Shown here: piece by piece, positions 26,990-55,905 of the stretch | How positions within the stretch are numbered: the stretch's first letter is position 1 | How the letters are laid out: every line of letters starts with the position of its first letter | NCBI GenBank assembly: GCA_029931535.1 | Contig: JAQPZY010001536.1 | Coordinates: 3,516,501-3,580,500, forward strand | Length of the DNA: 64,000 nt | Reading direction: 5' to 3' | Source: Margaritifera margaritifera | Lineage: Eukaryota; Mollusca; Bivalvia; Unionida; Margaritiferidae | Position numbers and translations under genes: made by a program | Notes under the pieces: model-generated | What the model saw: the letters and a program-made list of their open reading frames with translations, nothing else | Told to the model about the DNA's origin: nothing | Database searches by the model: none

Positions 26990-27105
26990 TATAAATATAC
27001 ATCTCAGCTGAATTGGCGCTTGGAGTCTCGAGTAACATTAGAGGGTCACATTGCACCCATATTACAATACCAAGAGGCTATAGTCATCCACATAAACCAT
27101 CCAAC
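26990..27105 (+). promoter_or_regulatory. Beta-tubulin core promoter and 5' UTR
   Basis: TATAAATA at 26990-26997 lies 109 bp upstream of the start codon. A transcription start about 25-30 bp downstream of it (near 27020-27025) would give a 5' UTR of roughly 80-85 nt. The start site is inferred from spacing only. Confidence 0.45.
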
Positions 27106-43768
<16,663 letters not shown>

Positions 43769-44516
43769 ACAGAATAGCCCCCATATTCTTCATCATAGCG
43801 CCACCTTTATCTTCATACTCGTATACTCCGTCCAGTTGTCCTTCTGTCTCTTCTCCAACTTCTGCAACATACTGTCATAATAGGGAGCCGCTCCAAAAAA
43901 ATGCGATTCATCAAATACCGTTATATTCCCTCATGATTTACCGAACTAATTTGTATTCCAGTTCCATTACTGTTCGGTAGTGCTGACTGGTTCTATATCC
44001 AGGGGAACTTCCTATAAAAAATATTAGCAAGCACTTTCAGTAGTACTTGTCCGGAGACTTTACCAAAGAATGCGAACCCGGAACAAAGCCGACTGAATTT
44101 ACGAACCTTGTTTTCTATCTTTAAATAAGATTTTTAACAAATCTCTTGACTATTTTGAGTTTTGGATATATTTTTTTCTTGCTTACCGTGTGAACTGGTA
44201 ATGGTAATGATTTAGATTTTATTAGTTTGTTAGATGCATGTAGGATTTTAGAAAGATGACACTTTATGAAAATAAATTATTCATGTATTTGAAATACATT
44301 TCTTGCATCTTTAAAGCTGAAAAAAATTCTGAAATAATCTTCTTATTAGGCTGTGTTCTACACAGTTTATAAACAAAAATTAAACATATTTTCACTAAAA
44401 ATTGATTTTGCTGCCTTAAAAGTCTGTAATTTATTTTAAAAGAAAATAACTTTGACACTTGTTAAATTGCACAGATTTATTTTGTACGTTTCCTTTGAAA
44501 AACTTCAGGAAATAAA
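43769..44516 (+). terminator. Beta-tubulin 3' UTR with AATAAA poly(A) signals
   Basis: Gene-free DNA after the TAA stop. AATAAA occurs at 44271-44276 and again at 44511-44516, each in AT-rich sequence. Either could end the transcript, giving a 3' UTR of about 0.5 or 0.75 kb. An (AT)n(GT)n microsatellite follows immediately. Confidence 0.5.
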
Positions 44517-44551
44517 TTATTCTTAATTAATGAAAACTTTGTTTTCTCTCC

Positions 44552-44655
<104 letters not shown>

Positions 44656-46786
44656 AGAATGTGTCTGAGCTTACCTAATGTTTGCTTTTATACATAAAAT
44701 GAATTTTCGTCTTGCCTTTGATATTGTACCGTGTAAGTTTGTGTTTACTACACACACTGTCATTCCTTTGGATATCGATTTTCAGACAAAGTATAGTGTA
44801 TATTAAAGAAGAGAAAAGTTTCCAATAGGAAATAATTCTTTCCTTCTCCCACCCACACTACTCGCCCCATTACACACACACACACAGACACACACACACA
44901 CACACACACTTCTGATCAATACTCAAGAAATCTATTGCGTGAAAGGCCATTTACGTCAACAACAACAAAAAGTAATAAATAAATAAATAAATAAATAAAT
45001 AAATTCACACGGAAACAAATAAAATATCAAGGGTTCATTTTGACTTACTCTGTTAAAAAGTCTACACATGTATTTGTGAAACAATTTCTTACCCACGACA
45101 GCTACACATCTCCATATTTTCATGACAGAGCAAAATACGTTATCTTTCCAAAAAAGCCCCAGATACTTGAATCATTGTCACAACAATACAGACGACAGAG
45201 CTGATAGAAAGAGAGACACAATATGAGTAATGAAAATATCCATAACTTTTACTATTACGTCACCACTGGCATCCAACCAATCAGAAACCTCTAGTGTTTC
45301 CCTCAGGAGCTAAAAAGGGCATGGTAATTACCCTCCAAAAAGGGCACTTTAAATATCGGGATGAAAAGGGCACCTTTACTTATCGCATTTGTTGTTTTAT
45401 TATTGCTGTTATTAAGTTGGTATTGTTATTTACATCGTCGTTGTCGACGTTGTTGTTGTAAAATTAGAAAATCTGCAAGGGAGGTAGTTGACATGTAAAT
45501 GATGACCTTTAAAAACCTCTGAATTTTAAAAATCTTAGACTTTAACCATTTTTTAAAGTCGACTTCGATAACTTCCGTTATTCATATGTAGTTCATCCAA
45601 TACTGTTGTAGGAATAATGACCTTGATACACGTAGCAGTAAAACTTAAAAAAAAGAAATCTAATTTATAATTTGTAACAAGCACAAAGTAAAATCTTATC
45701 AGTGATAATAATAATAATAATTATCACTAACTACAGTAAATATAGGTGACATGTATGAAATTTCATAATTTTATCTGACTTTATTTCTTCTTATTCTTTT
45801 TCATGCGTCCTTTAAATTTCTTGGATGAACTTTGATTCAATTTGTTGAACAGCATGATCTGTATGTTTACTAGTTGAATAGATGTGCCTTTAAAAATAAA
45901 AAGCTAAAACGAGTCAATATTTTTTGGTGTATCCTTTGGTTTTGTCCTGAGAATGAAGTAATACTATTAAAATGGCGGTAGAGATTTTCCATTCGATTTT
46001 CAGCGTGAATTGAAAGGAATAAACCATATAAAAGTTTGAAATTATGAACTGACAACTATCAAAACATGTCACAAACAAGTTGCTAAAACAAATTTATCTG
46101 CCAGGTGCATGTTTCATACATAGCATTCTCAAGTTAGTGGTATTACCGTAGTTACTCATCAAAGGACAATATGGGATTAATCAGTAAGTAAATTCTTCGT
46201 TTCATATTTACCTGAGGGTCAAGTCGTAATTAATTGGCTCTGCTGATCCTCATATTTAATTGTAAGTGTAATGAAAGCGTACATATTACCAGGACTCGAT
46301 CAGCTGTTAAACGCGTGGAACCGATGAGGGGGCACTAAAAGTTGGCAAGGGGAGGGAGGAGTGGAGCGGTTCATAGAAAGGGGATAGTACAGCATGGCGT
46401 GCAAGAAAAGGGCATTGCACGGCATAATTTTAAAAGTGGCAAGAGTAAACACTATCGCCCATTCATTGACGAAATATTTTATGTAGTGGAACTTTGACGA
46501 TGAATACAATCATTTAGAAAGTCATTTTCATTCTAGGACCAAAATGTATCTTCATTAGCATGTTAACACATTTTCCCAAAATGTTACAAGATTAATTGTG
46601 AGACATTCCACGATTGTAGGAATTTAGAATTTTACGGTAAGATGAACGATAACACCCGATACGACCGAATATTTTCACTTACCGAAAACAAAGCTTTAGG
46701 CCGAATGCTAAAATTATGGATACACAAAAATTAAAGAAGGGTCAAACCAAAATAATTTCTACATTTTTTCAATATAAAAGTTAGAT

Positions 46787-46897
<111 letters not shown>

Positions 46898-48344
46898 TGT
46901 AACTTAGGCGGCAGTGTTTATTCAGCAAGTTGCCGTTTTGTCAAGCGGTAGATGTTACAACAGCCTAAAACTGTTGGCGTTTGCATATGTTCATTCCACA
47001 CTTGGTAGTTTGACAATAGACACCATTTGTTTTTCTTTTACAATGGACGACACCCATCAAACATTAAAAATGCCGGGAAAAACCCCCCAAACAGTATATA
47101 CAATATAATTAATGTTGTATCCTTTTTATGAAGACGTACAATCATGAGGTTGTACCGTACCATAAGTATGATCATTCGACATAGTTTTTTATTTGAAGCT
47201 CACTTCTTAGTAAAAACATTAACAATGAAACTCTATATCAATTTCTTACTAATTTTAGATTACGTTTCTATCCCAAAATATTTTAGTGCTTAGAAATGAG
47301 AACTTTTCGTAAATTCTATGACCCATGTAGCTGTACCATTCTTTGACAACTTTAAAACCTATTTTGCATATTTCGTTGCGCACAGTTGAATAATGTCAGT
47401 AGCCCATGTCACGACAGGTTTTCATAAAAAAGGAAATAAAAATGTGTGAATTTGAATCCCATACTATGAGTCATGACATTTTCCTACACAGAGCTATCTT
47501 CATAGGAACATTGTAATATACATTATTACTTACATAAGTAAAATACTGAAGCATCAATCAACTAATATTATTTGATATATATGAACAGTGAGGAAAAAAA
47601 CTGTCAATAATGCTAATGAAAGTCCAACTTAGCAGAGGCGAAGAGCACAGTCAATTACGGGGATTCTAGCGAGATTTTAACAAATTTTTAGGATCTAATA
47701 GAAATAAATATATTGAATGTAAAAAATATTAGGTATACGAAACATTTATCAAGTATAAAAAATTGATAAGTTTATTTTACAGCCATCACCGTAAACAAGC
47801 AACTGTTGTGAACGGCCATCGTTGTCATCTACCCCCATCCCCCACCCCCAACCCAATCGGAACACCTCATGACTTTTCTACCCAAAAGTCAGTCTTGAAA
47901 ATACTTATATGGAGTGATACAACTCACAAATTTGGGAAGTCGCCCAAAAAAAAAAAAAAAAAAAAAAATGGCAGAGAACTCAGTCACACTCAAAAGTACG
48001 CATGGGAAAATAGAACCATGCCAAAAGCATTACGATACCTATATATAATTATTTGCACAAGTTCAATAAAAGAAAGTTCTTCAGTGAGTTCATGTTTGTT
48101 TTTTTTTTGTGTTTTTTTTTTTGTTTTTTGGGAATGTTTCAGCCAATAGTAATTCATCTCAGTCGAGTCACCCGTAATGAACGCCTTGATGGTGTGTGAT
48201 GTGCAATGACATCATTTGGTAAACAAGGTACATGTAGATGTAATAGTGGATACTGTAGTATTAAACTTCATAAATTCCGGTGTTTTTCAAAGCCGATCAC
48301 ATTCGCAACTTCGTGGTCAATATTACGGGTCATACATCGAATGT

Positions 48345-48505
48345 ATGCCGATAGTGTTGTTCGGACCACCTCTTTTATTGACGAAATTAGGATTGACCGA
48401 GAAGTTGCGAATGCCTCGAACTATTTTTTTCATTCGTAACTTCTCAGTCAATCCTACATTCAGTCCAATCGTAGAAATAGCCGACGTGGTCCGAATAGAT
48501 TGCTG
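48345..48505. repeat. Inverted repeat with arms of about 70 bp
   Basis: Left arm has GTTCGGACCACCTC and GGATTGACCGAGAAGTTGCG. The right arm holds their complements (CGTAACTTCTCAGTCAATCC, GTGGTCCGAA) around a loop near 48415-48430. Possibly a relic MITE. Confidence 0.6.
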
Positions 48506-49585
48506 TTTCTTTTTTTGCGAAAACATTTCAGTGGAACAAAATATATGATCTTTCTGTAAATACAACCGAGGCATATTTTTGTCTCGCAGAAATAGCCGAG
48601 GATGTTCCAATTGATTCGATCACTTCCATTCAGGCATCAGGGGGTTGCTGACTACATGCAAGATTCACTTACATCCGAAACTGAAGAGCTTGACAACGTG
48701 CAAAAACTACGTACCTCTGAAACTGAGGCTTTGACAATGGAAGTGCTCCATTGAGCATGTACAATTTTACGTTTTGCAACAGCACATGTTCACACATTTT
48801 TACAAAGAATGTTACTTAGTTCAAATTACAATCAAGAGATGTATTAGATGGACCTTAGCAGGTCATCACAACAAATGAAGTTTAGGGACCAAATATTTGG
48901 AACTATGTATGGCCTGAGCGTGTCAATAATTGTGTTTTCTGTCTGTCTATGCACACTTTCTTTTCCGCTCAAATTTCTTCCTCTGATCAGATTGCCACCA
49001 TAGACGGCTTAAATAATATAGAATTTTCCATTTGGTATAGCACTCTTGATCATTATTGTCTAGTTACCCCAGTATGCTTGAGTTTTTTCACTTTAAGTAA
49101 TTATAGCGTTTCTTGATTTTATCCCGGAATTACGTAAATTATTTTATGATATAGTAGCACTTGAACACATTCTCTGTAGGAGATGTATGATTGTTGTTGT
49201 TCTACAGACTAATAAAATAAAAAAAAAAAAAAAAAAAAAAAACGAGTAATAAATTAACAGAACAATTGCAGCAGTATTCAAAAACATATGCAAATATTGT
49301 CCTAATATTATTATTATCAAAATGGTGATGCCAAAAAAGAACAACAAAAAACCACACAATAAACAACTTTTTTTATTAAAATTCACACAAAATTATAACT
49401 AACACGCAAAAACATATACGTATGCCTTATATCATCAAAACCTTTAAAACGTGATGCAAAGTAATTACAATTAGTTAAGGGCGTCTGATGGATGACGGAT
49501 TTTATTCCATATTTTGCTTTTCTCCTGTTTGTTAATTGTAGAAAACATCAATATAAACGTTAATTAAAAATTGGGGGTTGAATGA

Positions 49586-49660
49586 GCAACATATACGCAG
49601 ATCTGTCAGCGCCTTTTGCGAAGGCAGATCAGGGTCTATGTTGCTTGCCGTACTTGTTAC
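49586..49660. mobile_element. Palindromic MITE remnant, copy E
   Basis: Only the core remains: GCAGATCTGTCAGCGCCTTT followed by AGGCAGATCAGGGTCTATGTTGC. A diverged relative may also lie at 53060-53270, where GACCCAGATTGCCGGCAAAT recurs. Confidence 0.5.
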
Positions 49661-49689
49661 GTCTGCTTGTAAGTCCGTCTGCTACATTT

Positions 49690-50420
49690 TTCTTTTCCGC
49701 AAAAAAACTTTAGTTTTACCCATCAACCTTCACTAAAATTTTTGTATGGCTTGCACTTTAAGGAAGAAATCTTTTGATTTCAGTCAAAAGGTCCAAGGTC
49801 AAGGTCACTGTGACCGACAGAAGAAAACTTGTTTCTGCATAATAACACTAGTTTCACAAACTTAAGCCAAACTTTGTGAATGTATTGTAATTTGGGTTTT
49901 AAAAAAGCCTATGGATATTGGGGTCAAAAGGTCAAAGATGAAGGTCAACGTGACTGAAAGAAGAACAATGGTTTCCGCACAAAAACTTTATTTCTACATC
50001 ACAATCTAGACTAAACTTTGTGAATTGCTTGAACTTGGGGTAAGAAAAACCTGTTGATTTTGGAGTTAAAAGATCAAATGTCAAGGTCACTGTGGCTGAA
50101 AATGAGGAATGGTCTCTGCATAAATGTTCTCGACCATGTAGATTGCTTACTCTTTGTGTAGGAAAGAAGGGTATTGATTTGGGGTTCAGAAGGTTAACGA
50201 TCAAGGTAACTGAAAGAAGAAAATTGTTTTCTGTTTTTGGCGGAGCGTGAACTTAAGGTAAGAAAGAGATCTGTTGATTTTGGTGTCAAAAGGTAAGGGT
50301 GAATGCGATTGTGCCTCAAAGAAAAATGAGCTGTGCACAATAACATTAGTTATAGATTTTGATCATTGATCAATATTTGTGGATGTTGGGGTCAAACGGT
50401 CAAAGGTGAAGGTCATGGTA
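49690..50420 (+). repeat. Tandem AGGTCA-rich interspersed repeat, units of about 135-145 bp
   Basis: Diverged units each contain TGATTTxGGGTCAAAAGGTCAA-like sequence followed by AAGGTCACTGTGACC or a variant (near 49795, 49930, 50080, 50200, 50290, 50395). The type is common in bivalve genomes as I recall it. Confidence 0.55.
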
Positions 50421-51001
50421 GGTCTAAGAAGAAAATAGCAGCGGGGTGAAGGCGAGACTAAATAGCTGGGGCCGAGCCGACAGTCGCCACGTCTCCAGCC
50501 GCCCTTTCCCGACCCCCAAAACGACCAAAAAACAGCCAGCCGCCGGTTTTTAAAACGGCGCGCCTCGGCTCCCAGCAGGAAATAAAAAAAACTAGGCATG
50601 CCTAAAGAAAAGCACTTATCTTTGGAGAGGTATAAGGGACGGTCCACCCCCACCCACCCATCCCCTCGCCGGCCCAGGTGTCTTTAGTTTTGTTTTGAAG
50701 AAATATTTCGCCATGGACATAATTATTCAAAATGAAAGGTTATAATAGCTGCAAGTGGATGATGGTTGGTGGGACTGTTTGCTGCCAAAAGTTATGTTTA
50801 GGAGAAAACTGTAAAATCCATCTTCAAAAACAGAGAAAGGAGAGCGTTTTACACCATGTTGTTTGTTTTTAAAATGTACTCAGTCCCAAGCCAGGCTTTC
50901 TCGTTTATGTGGTGGTGATAGGGTACAGCATAAGCTAGCGTATACAGAAAAAAGAGCCAGACGACAGTTTGTGCTTGTGTTACGACACCTGATGGAGGTA
51001 T

Positions 51002-51197
51002 GAGTATCCATTTAGAGATAAGACTTACAAGGTAGGAACCTATTAGGCTTGAGTATTCATTTAGAGATAAAACTTACAAGGTAGGTACCTATTAGGCTTG
51101 AGTATTCATTTAGAGATAAAACTCGCAAGGTACATAACCATTAGGCGTAAGTATCCATTTATAGATAAAACTAGCAAGGTACATACTATCCATAGCA
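51002..51197. repeat. 49-bp tandem repeat, four copies
   Basis: Units beginning GAGTATCCATTTAGAGATAA recur at 51002, 51051, 51100 and 51149, with increasing divergence to the right. Confidence 0.85.
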
Positions 51198-51306
51198 CAT
51201 GTACAACAAGCACGTGTATTGCACGAGGAGATTGAAACATTGACGGGTGTTCGACTCATGTACCCCAGGAGTCGCACAGCACTGCAGCAGCTCCTGGTGC
51301 AACTTT

Positions 51307-51375
51307 AGTGGTATATAGGGCCCTTCCATAGTGGTATATAGGGCCCTTCCATAGTGGTATATAGTGCCCTCTATT
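51307..51375. repeat. 23-bp tandem repeat, three copies
   Basis: AGTGGTATATAGGGCCCTTC plus CAT repeats almost exactly, the last copy altered to AGTGCCCTC. Confidence 0.8.
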
Positions 51376-51501
51376 GCTTGTCTCACGAACAGAAAAACAC
51401 AATTATATTTGAAAAAGATGCACTCTGCCGCATCACAGTAATCGGCCAGAAAAACAAACAGTCGGTAAACCTGGGAACGGAGGGCATGGTATTTATGACT
51501 C

Positions 51502-52341
51502 TTGGTGAGCGCGTTGGCGGGCGTGTTGAAGACCATGCTATTTCCACATCTAGTTTATATCAAGCATACTGACGCCTTCTTTGACATCACCCCTGTCTTA
51601 CCAGTCAGGGCCAGATTAAGGCCTTTGGGGACCCTGGGCACAGCCAACAGTACTGTTAAAAACAATGCCTGTGAAAAGCATACGATAATATACGCTGGCC
51701 CCTTAAGCCCGGGTCCGGGGCCCCTTGACCCTCGGGGGCCCTCGGCACGTTGCCCACCTTGCCCAATGGATAATCAGGCCCTGTTACCAGTACACCAAGA
51801 TTTTCCCTTGAAAAGTATCTACGACGCTGAAACGTCACTACGGGTCGAGGCTGAACACCGGCGCGCACTATATAAAAAGTACAAGCTCGCAGTAAACGTG
51901 GCGGATGGTGTTTATACCACACTGACGGTTGTGTCTCTGGGCACCGGTGTGGCGGGGATTGGAATATGATCAACAATAATTGCTGCCCCTATTGTGGTTG
52001 CCTTTGAGAATACAGCTTTAAGTTGTGGTCTGATTTCTGTAGCTCAGAATTGTATCAGTCGGCGACTATGTATGAAAGCTGACAAGCACGATGAAATCCG
52101 CGTCTTGGACGAATCAAAGCTGAACACAGTCGTAGACCACATAACTAAGAGGCTACGTGAAAACGCCATCTACGGCATGGGCGGTACTATTTTTTTAACC
52201 CCGTTATTCTCCTGTCCCACGTGCCTGCTGTGGATATTTCATTTTAAAGAAACAATATTAGTTGCCTATCAGAAGTTGTACAAAGTGAGTACACCACAAA
52301 ACCTTGATTACATTAAAATAATACTCGATATGCCAAAATAG
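51502..52341 (+). pseudogene. Relic ORF for a repeat-associated membrane-type protein, split by one TGA
   Basis: A single frame runs from about 51502 to 52341, broken by one TGA at 51967-51969. After the stop the same frame continues through a hydrophobic stretch (STIIAAPIVVAF) to MKADKHDEIRVLDESKLNTV. The pattern is a charged helix (LRVEAEHRRALYKKYKLAV), a glycine-rich hydrophobic segment, then KxxKHDEIRVLxESKLNT. I recall this pattern from many-copy hypothetical proteins of cnidarians and bivalves that appear to travel with mobile elements. That link is from memory and unverified. A hAT-type MITE (51606-51783) interrupts the 5' part without breaking the frame. It is probably non-functional. 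Confidence 0.45.
51606..51783. mobile_element. hAT-type MITE with perfect 8-bp target duplication
   Basis: 178 bp from CAGGGCCAGATTAAGGC to GGATAATCAGGCCCTG, flanked on both sides by TTACCAGT (51598-51605 and 51784-51791). It sits inside the relic ORF at 51502-52341. The element plus one duplication is 186 bp, a multiple of three, and it adds 62 codons without a stop. Confidence 0.88.
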
Positions 52342-53059
52342 GGGATATATAACATTAACGAGAAACAACAACTACGTGAACAGTTAATGTGCTAGGGGTT
52401 TACAGCTGATCCATTGATCGGAGGGCAAAACGACAACAAAAAGTTACTCAAAAAAGCGACTGTTGGCTCAGGCCGCCAACTATCTAGTCTCCCATCTCCC
52501 CGCTACGAAAATATTAGGTTCTGCACAGTAATTTAGTTCAAGGCCACATAATTTAACCAAAGGTCAAGGTTACTGAGACTCGTTGTACAATAATGTCCAG
52601 AGTCAACTATATCCTTCCAGTGCCTAAACAGAGAACTATTAAACACTGGACGGGTCTATAATGTATCCTTTAAAGGTACTCTTGTTTTTTTTGTATGTTT
52701 TAATTTGCTTTAGTTTCTCGCTAATGCAGTTGAACATATTAAACTTGCAAAATCACGGGCATCAAATCATATCGTCAGATTAATAAGGTAAAATTATTCT
52801 TGGCACACTAGGTACTTGGCAAGTCAATGCTGATTTGATAGCTGTTTTAGCTGATTTATAGCTGTTTTAGCTGAACTGTTGCTCCACTTTAATATGATGT
52901 ATATGCATGTTTTATTTAAATACCTTTGGAAATCTCTAACGTTATTCATGTGAAACGGAAATATTACCCTGAGATATGGAGCAAGTTGAAATGCAGTATG
53001 TTTCAACTTCATTCAACCGCATTACACAGCAGGTCATCATCATGTAATGAAGAAAATCC

Positions 53060-53275
53060 ACCAATAACCTTATTAACGCATTATAACGCGCTCCCCATAG
53101 CGAACGGTGTTGACCCAGATTGCCGGCAAATCTAGGTCAACGCTGTTCATTTTAATGATTGCATACGAACAGCATATAATTCAATTTGACGGCTCAATAA
53201 GTGACGCCATATCCGGGTCAATGATGTTCGTATTTCGGTGAGTGTTAAACACGGGTGAACACGGTATATCCAAAT
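53060..53275. repeat. Diverged relative of the palindromic MITE family
   Basis: Contains CATTATAACGCGC, GACCCAGATTGCCGGCAAAT and a final GGTGAACACGGTATA. The order resembles the palindromic MITEs but similarity is weak. Confidence 0.3.
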
Positions 53276-53706
53276 TATAAGAGTCTTATCTGATGTCGTG
53301 TGATTTTAATGATAGTCCTAAAATAACAACATGGATATTGATTCAAATGCAAGGAAAGAATAAACCTAAAACGACATTACATTAGACATTATGACGTTTT
53401 CATTCAATACCTATGGTTATTCTAATAATATAAACACACTCTGTTTAGATAACGCATCCCTTGACTGGACTCACCTACACTAAAAAGCTTTCCCGTGTCC
53501 GTATTTCTTTCTTTCTTTCCTTTTTTTTTAGTTATCAGAACTTTTGAGTGCTGTGAGAATGTCTTGTTTATAACAGCCTAATCTTCCGGTAATAAAAAAT
53601 ATTGATTGTTCACAATATGCCCAGAATGTATTGATGTAATATTGTTTACATCTTTTGACGTGTGAATATTTCATATTTTGCACGCGGAAATTAATTTATA
53701 TATCCT

Positions 53707-53881
53707 GTAGCGTACTAACGGGGGGGGGGGGGGGGGGGGGGTTGGCTGGGCGGACGGGACGGTTGCCCCGGGCGCCAGAGGTCTTGAGGCGCCAAAACAG
53801 CTCATAAAAATTTGGCCCTCGTATTCTGTCCCTTTGGGCCATCATCTTCGCCCCGGGCGCCATTTACTATTCGTACGCCAC
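53707..53881. repeat. Probable MITE with poly-G and repeated CCCCGGGCGCC
   Basis: Possible inverted ends GTAGCGTACTAAC and, reversed, GTGGCGTACGAAT. A run of about 22 G follows the left end, and CCCCGGGCGCC occurs twice inside. No target duplication was recognised. Confidence 0.35.
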
Positions 53882-54101
53882 GGTTTATATCGCAAACCGT
53901 TCTGAACCAAAATAGGTGTGTTCTTGTATTAGAAAATGATTCTGATTTTCTTGTATTAGTAAATAAGCATGGTTTCATACTCAAAAGCCAATTTGTAATA
54001 TTAGAAAATCAGACACGCCTTTTAACATTATATAATAGTTTTCTGATTTTACAAAGTCAATATCCAATATTTTTGAAAATGATTCTCTAATATTAGAAAA
54101 T

Positions 54102-54103
<2 letters not shown>

Positions 54104-54183
<80 letters not shown>
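54104..54183. repeat. (AT)n microsatellite among TATTAGAAAATCA repeats
   Basis: Pure AT run of 80 bp. Around it (53930-54260) the phrase TATTAGAAAAT and variants occur repeatedly, on both sides of the tract. Confidence 0.95.
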
Positions 54184-54187
<4 letters not shown>

Positions 54188-55602
54188 ACAAAACCTTTTT
54201 TTCTAATACCAGGACATACTTTTTTTATAATATTAGAAGATTAATTTCGAATATTAGAAATTGATCTTATATTAATATAAAATGTCAATTTTTTTTCACA
54301 ACGGCTTGCCAAATATTAAAAAGCGTCTCAAATAGCATAACCAATAATGGAAGAAATGCAGTGTTTTCTTTGTACGGTCAATTTCCTTGCATTTTCTTTA
54401 CAGTTCAGTTGAAAAGAGTACTCCAATGCACACAACAATCGATATCAAATTCAATCATTACATCGCAAGGTAAGAAAATTAATATTTTTACATTACTTAG
54501 TTGGAGATCTATTGCTGATTTACGTGTTTGTCTATTAATGTGTTTCCTTGATAAATTATTTATTTGCTTGTTTCATTTTAAATCCATTACAAGGAATGCA
54601 TCCGATTGCGTATGTCTGAATTACGACGTATGCAATCCAACATCAGTAAGCTAGATACTATAATTAGGAAATAGAAAACTCAATCTGAATTCTAGGTAAT
54701 CGATTTAATAAAAGTACAAATAAAACTAAATAAAAATTAGACGATATTGGTTTCAATGTGCTCGAATAGGCCACATAATTTTGTCAGCGGCAAGTGGACA
54801 TCCACCAACAGATGTTCAACTTTAATATATTTGGTAGACCTAATTGGCGTATTCCCCGATTTCCGCACACTGGCCGAAGGCCAAGTGATCCAATGACACG
54901 ACCCTGCGTCCGTCACTCATGGTCTATCGTTTGTCATGCGTCATCCATCCATCCACATCTGCTTGTTACCACTCTAGAAGTTTTATTTCTTATCAGATTA
55001 TGAGCACACTTTGTATATAAGCTTATATCATCAAGATCTGGGATGAATTTAATTCTACGAGACATCTGCTATCTTAATCTTCTTCTTATTACGGTGTGAC
55101 ATCATCCTGGACAGTGCTTTAACGTGCACATATCATACGATAAAATATTAGAATTTAGAAATCCCCCTTCTAACTGTATCAGTGAATTTAGGAAAATGTT
55201 TTGAGGTATGGCAAATAACATTAATCATATACGTTTTAATGCAGATTGTTCCTATCTGGAGTAGTATCTGATAGCAATTAAAATTTATGCATAATCGTTC
55301 TAGAATAAATAAGCCTGAATTGATCTCTTTGGATGTTTCTGGTTCTACAACAAGATAGATGTAGATTTCCAGAGGCAGGTTTGCCTCTGTTTGCCTTTTT
55401 CTTAAGTCCGTTGAAAAAGATCATTAACCTGTTTTGCCTTCCAACTTCTTTTCGGTGTTGGAGTTTTGAAAATTGTACAAACCATATTTTCAAGATTAAA
55501 TATTAAATGTGTTATCATCACACTAACTATTGGTTGGTTTATAAAATACTTTGTCTTATATGAAAACTTTACAGAGAGTCTTGCACCATCATATTGTGCA
55601 TC

Positions 55603-55608
55603 TTTATT
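55603..55608 (-). terminator. Candidate AATAAA poly(A) signal of the LRR gene
   Basis: TTTATT on the plus strand reads AATAAA on the minus strand about 300 nt after the LRR stop codon and just beyond the 89-codon ORF, a plausible 3' UTR length. Confidence 0.35.
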
Positions 55609-55614
55609 CATCAA

Positions 55615-55884
55615 TTATTCCGTTGTTTTGCTCCTTTTCTTTTGTCCCCGAGTCTTCAAAACACCAACTGTTGCTTTTAGAAGCTGCTCCTCTTTTCCTC
55701 GACTCCAGAATATCTTCAAAGCATCAAAAGGCCTTGGACTAGGAGATGCAATATGAACTGGCTGTGACGTTGAAGTTATTGTCCCAGTATTGGATAACAT
55801 TTTGTTCAGTTGTGAGGAATCTGATTTACCGGCTATTCCTGTTATACCATAAATCATATTAGATTCATTTGTCTCTGAATTCAT
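55615..55884 (-). CDS. Small ORF directly after the LRR gene stop (89 aa, doubtful)
   Basis: An open frame starting 21 nt past the LRR stop codon, encoding a hydrophilic Ser/Thr-rich protein ending GQKKRSKTTE. No family is recognised. It most likely lies in the 3' UTR of the LRR transcript. It could also be an old extension of the cytoplasmic tail in another frame. Confidence 0.2.
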   Translation of the reverse strand: MNSETNESNMIYGITGIAGKSDSSQLNKMLSNTGTITSTSQPVHIASPSPRPFDALKIFWSRGKEEQLLKATVGVLKTRGQKKRSKTTE

Positions 55885-55905
55885 ATCAGTCCTTTCGCAT
55901 GCTGT

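Larger units (their letters stand above)
52342..55602. other. Intergenic DNA downstream of the LRR gene
   Basis: Diverged MITE at 53060, poly-G element at 53707 and AT-rich repeats around 53930-54260. The remaining sequence has no recognisable gene. Confidence 0.6.
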
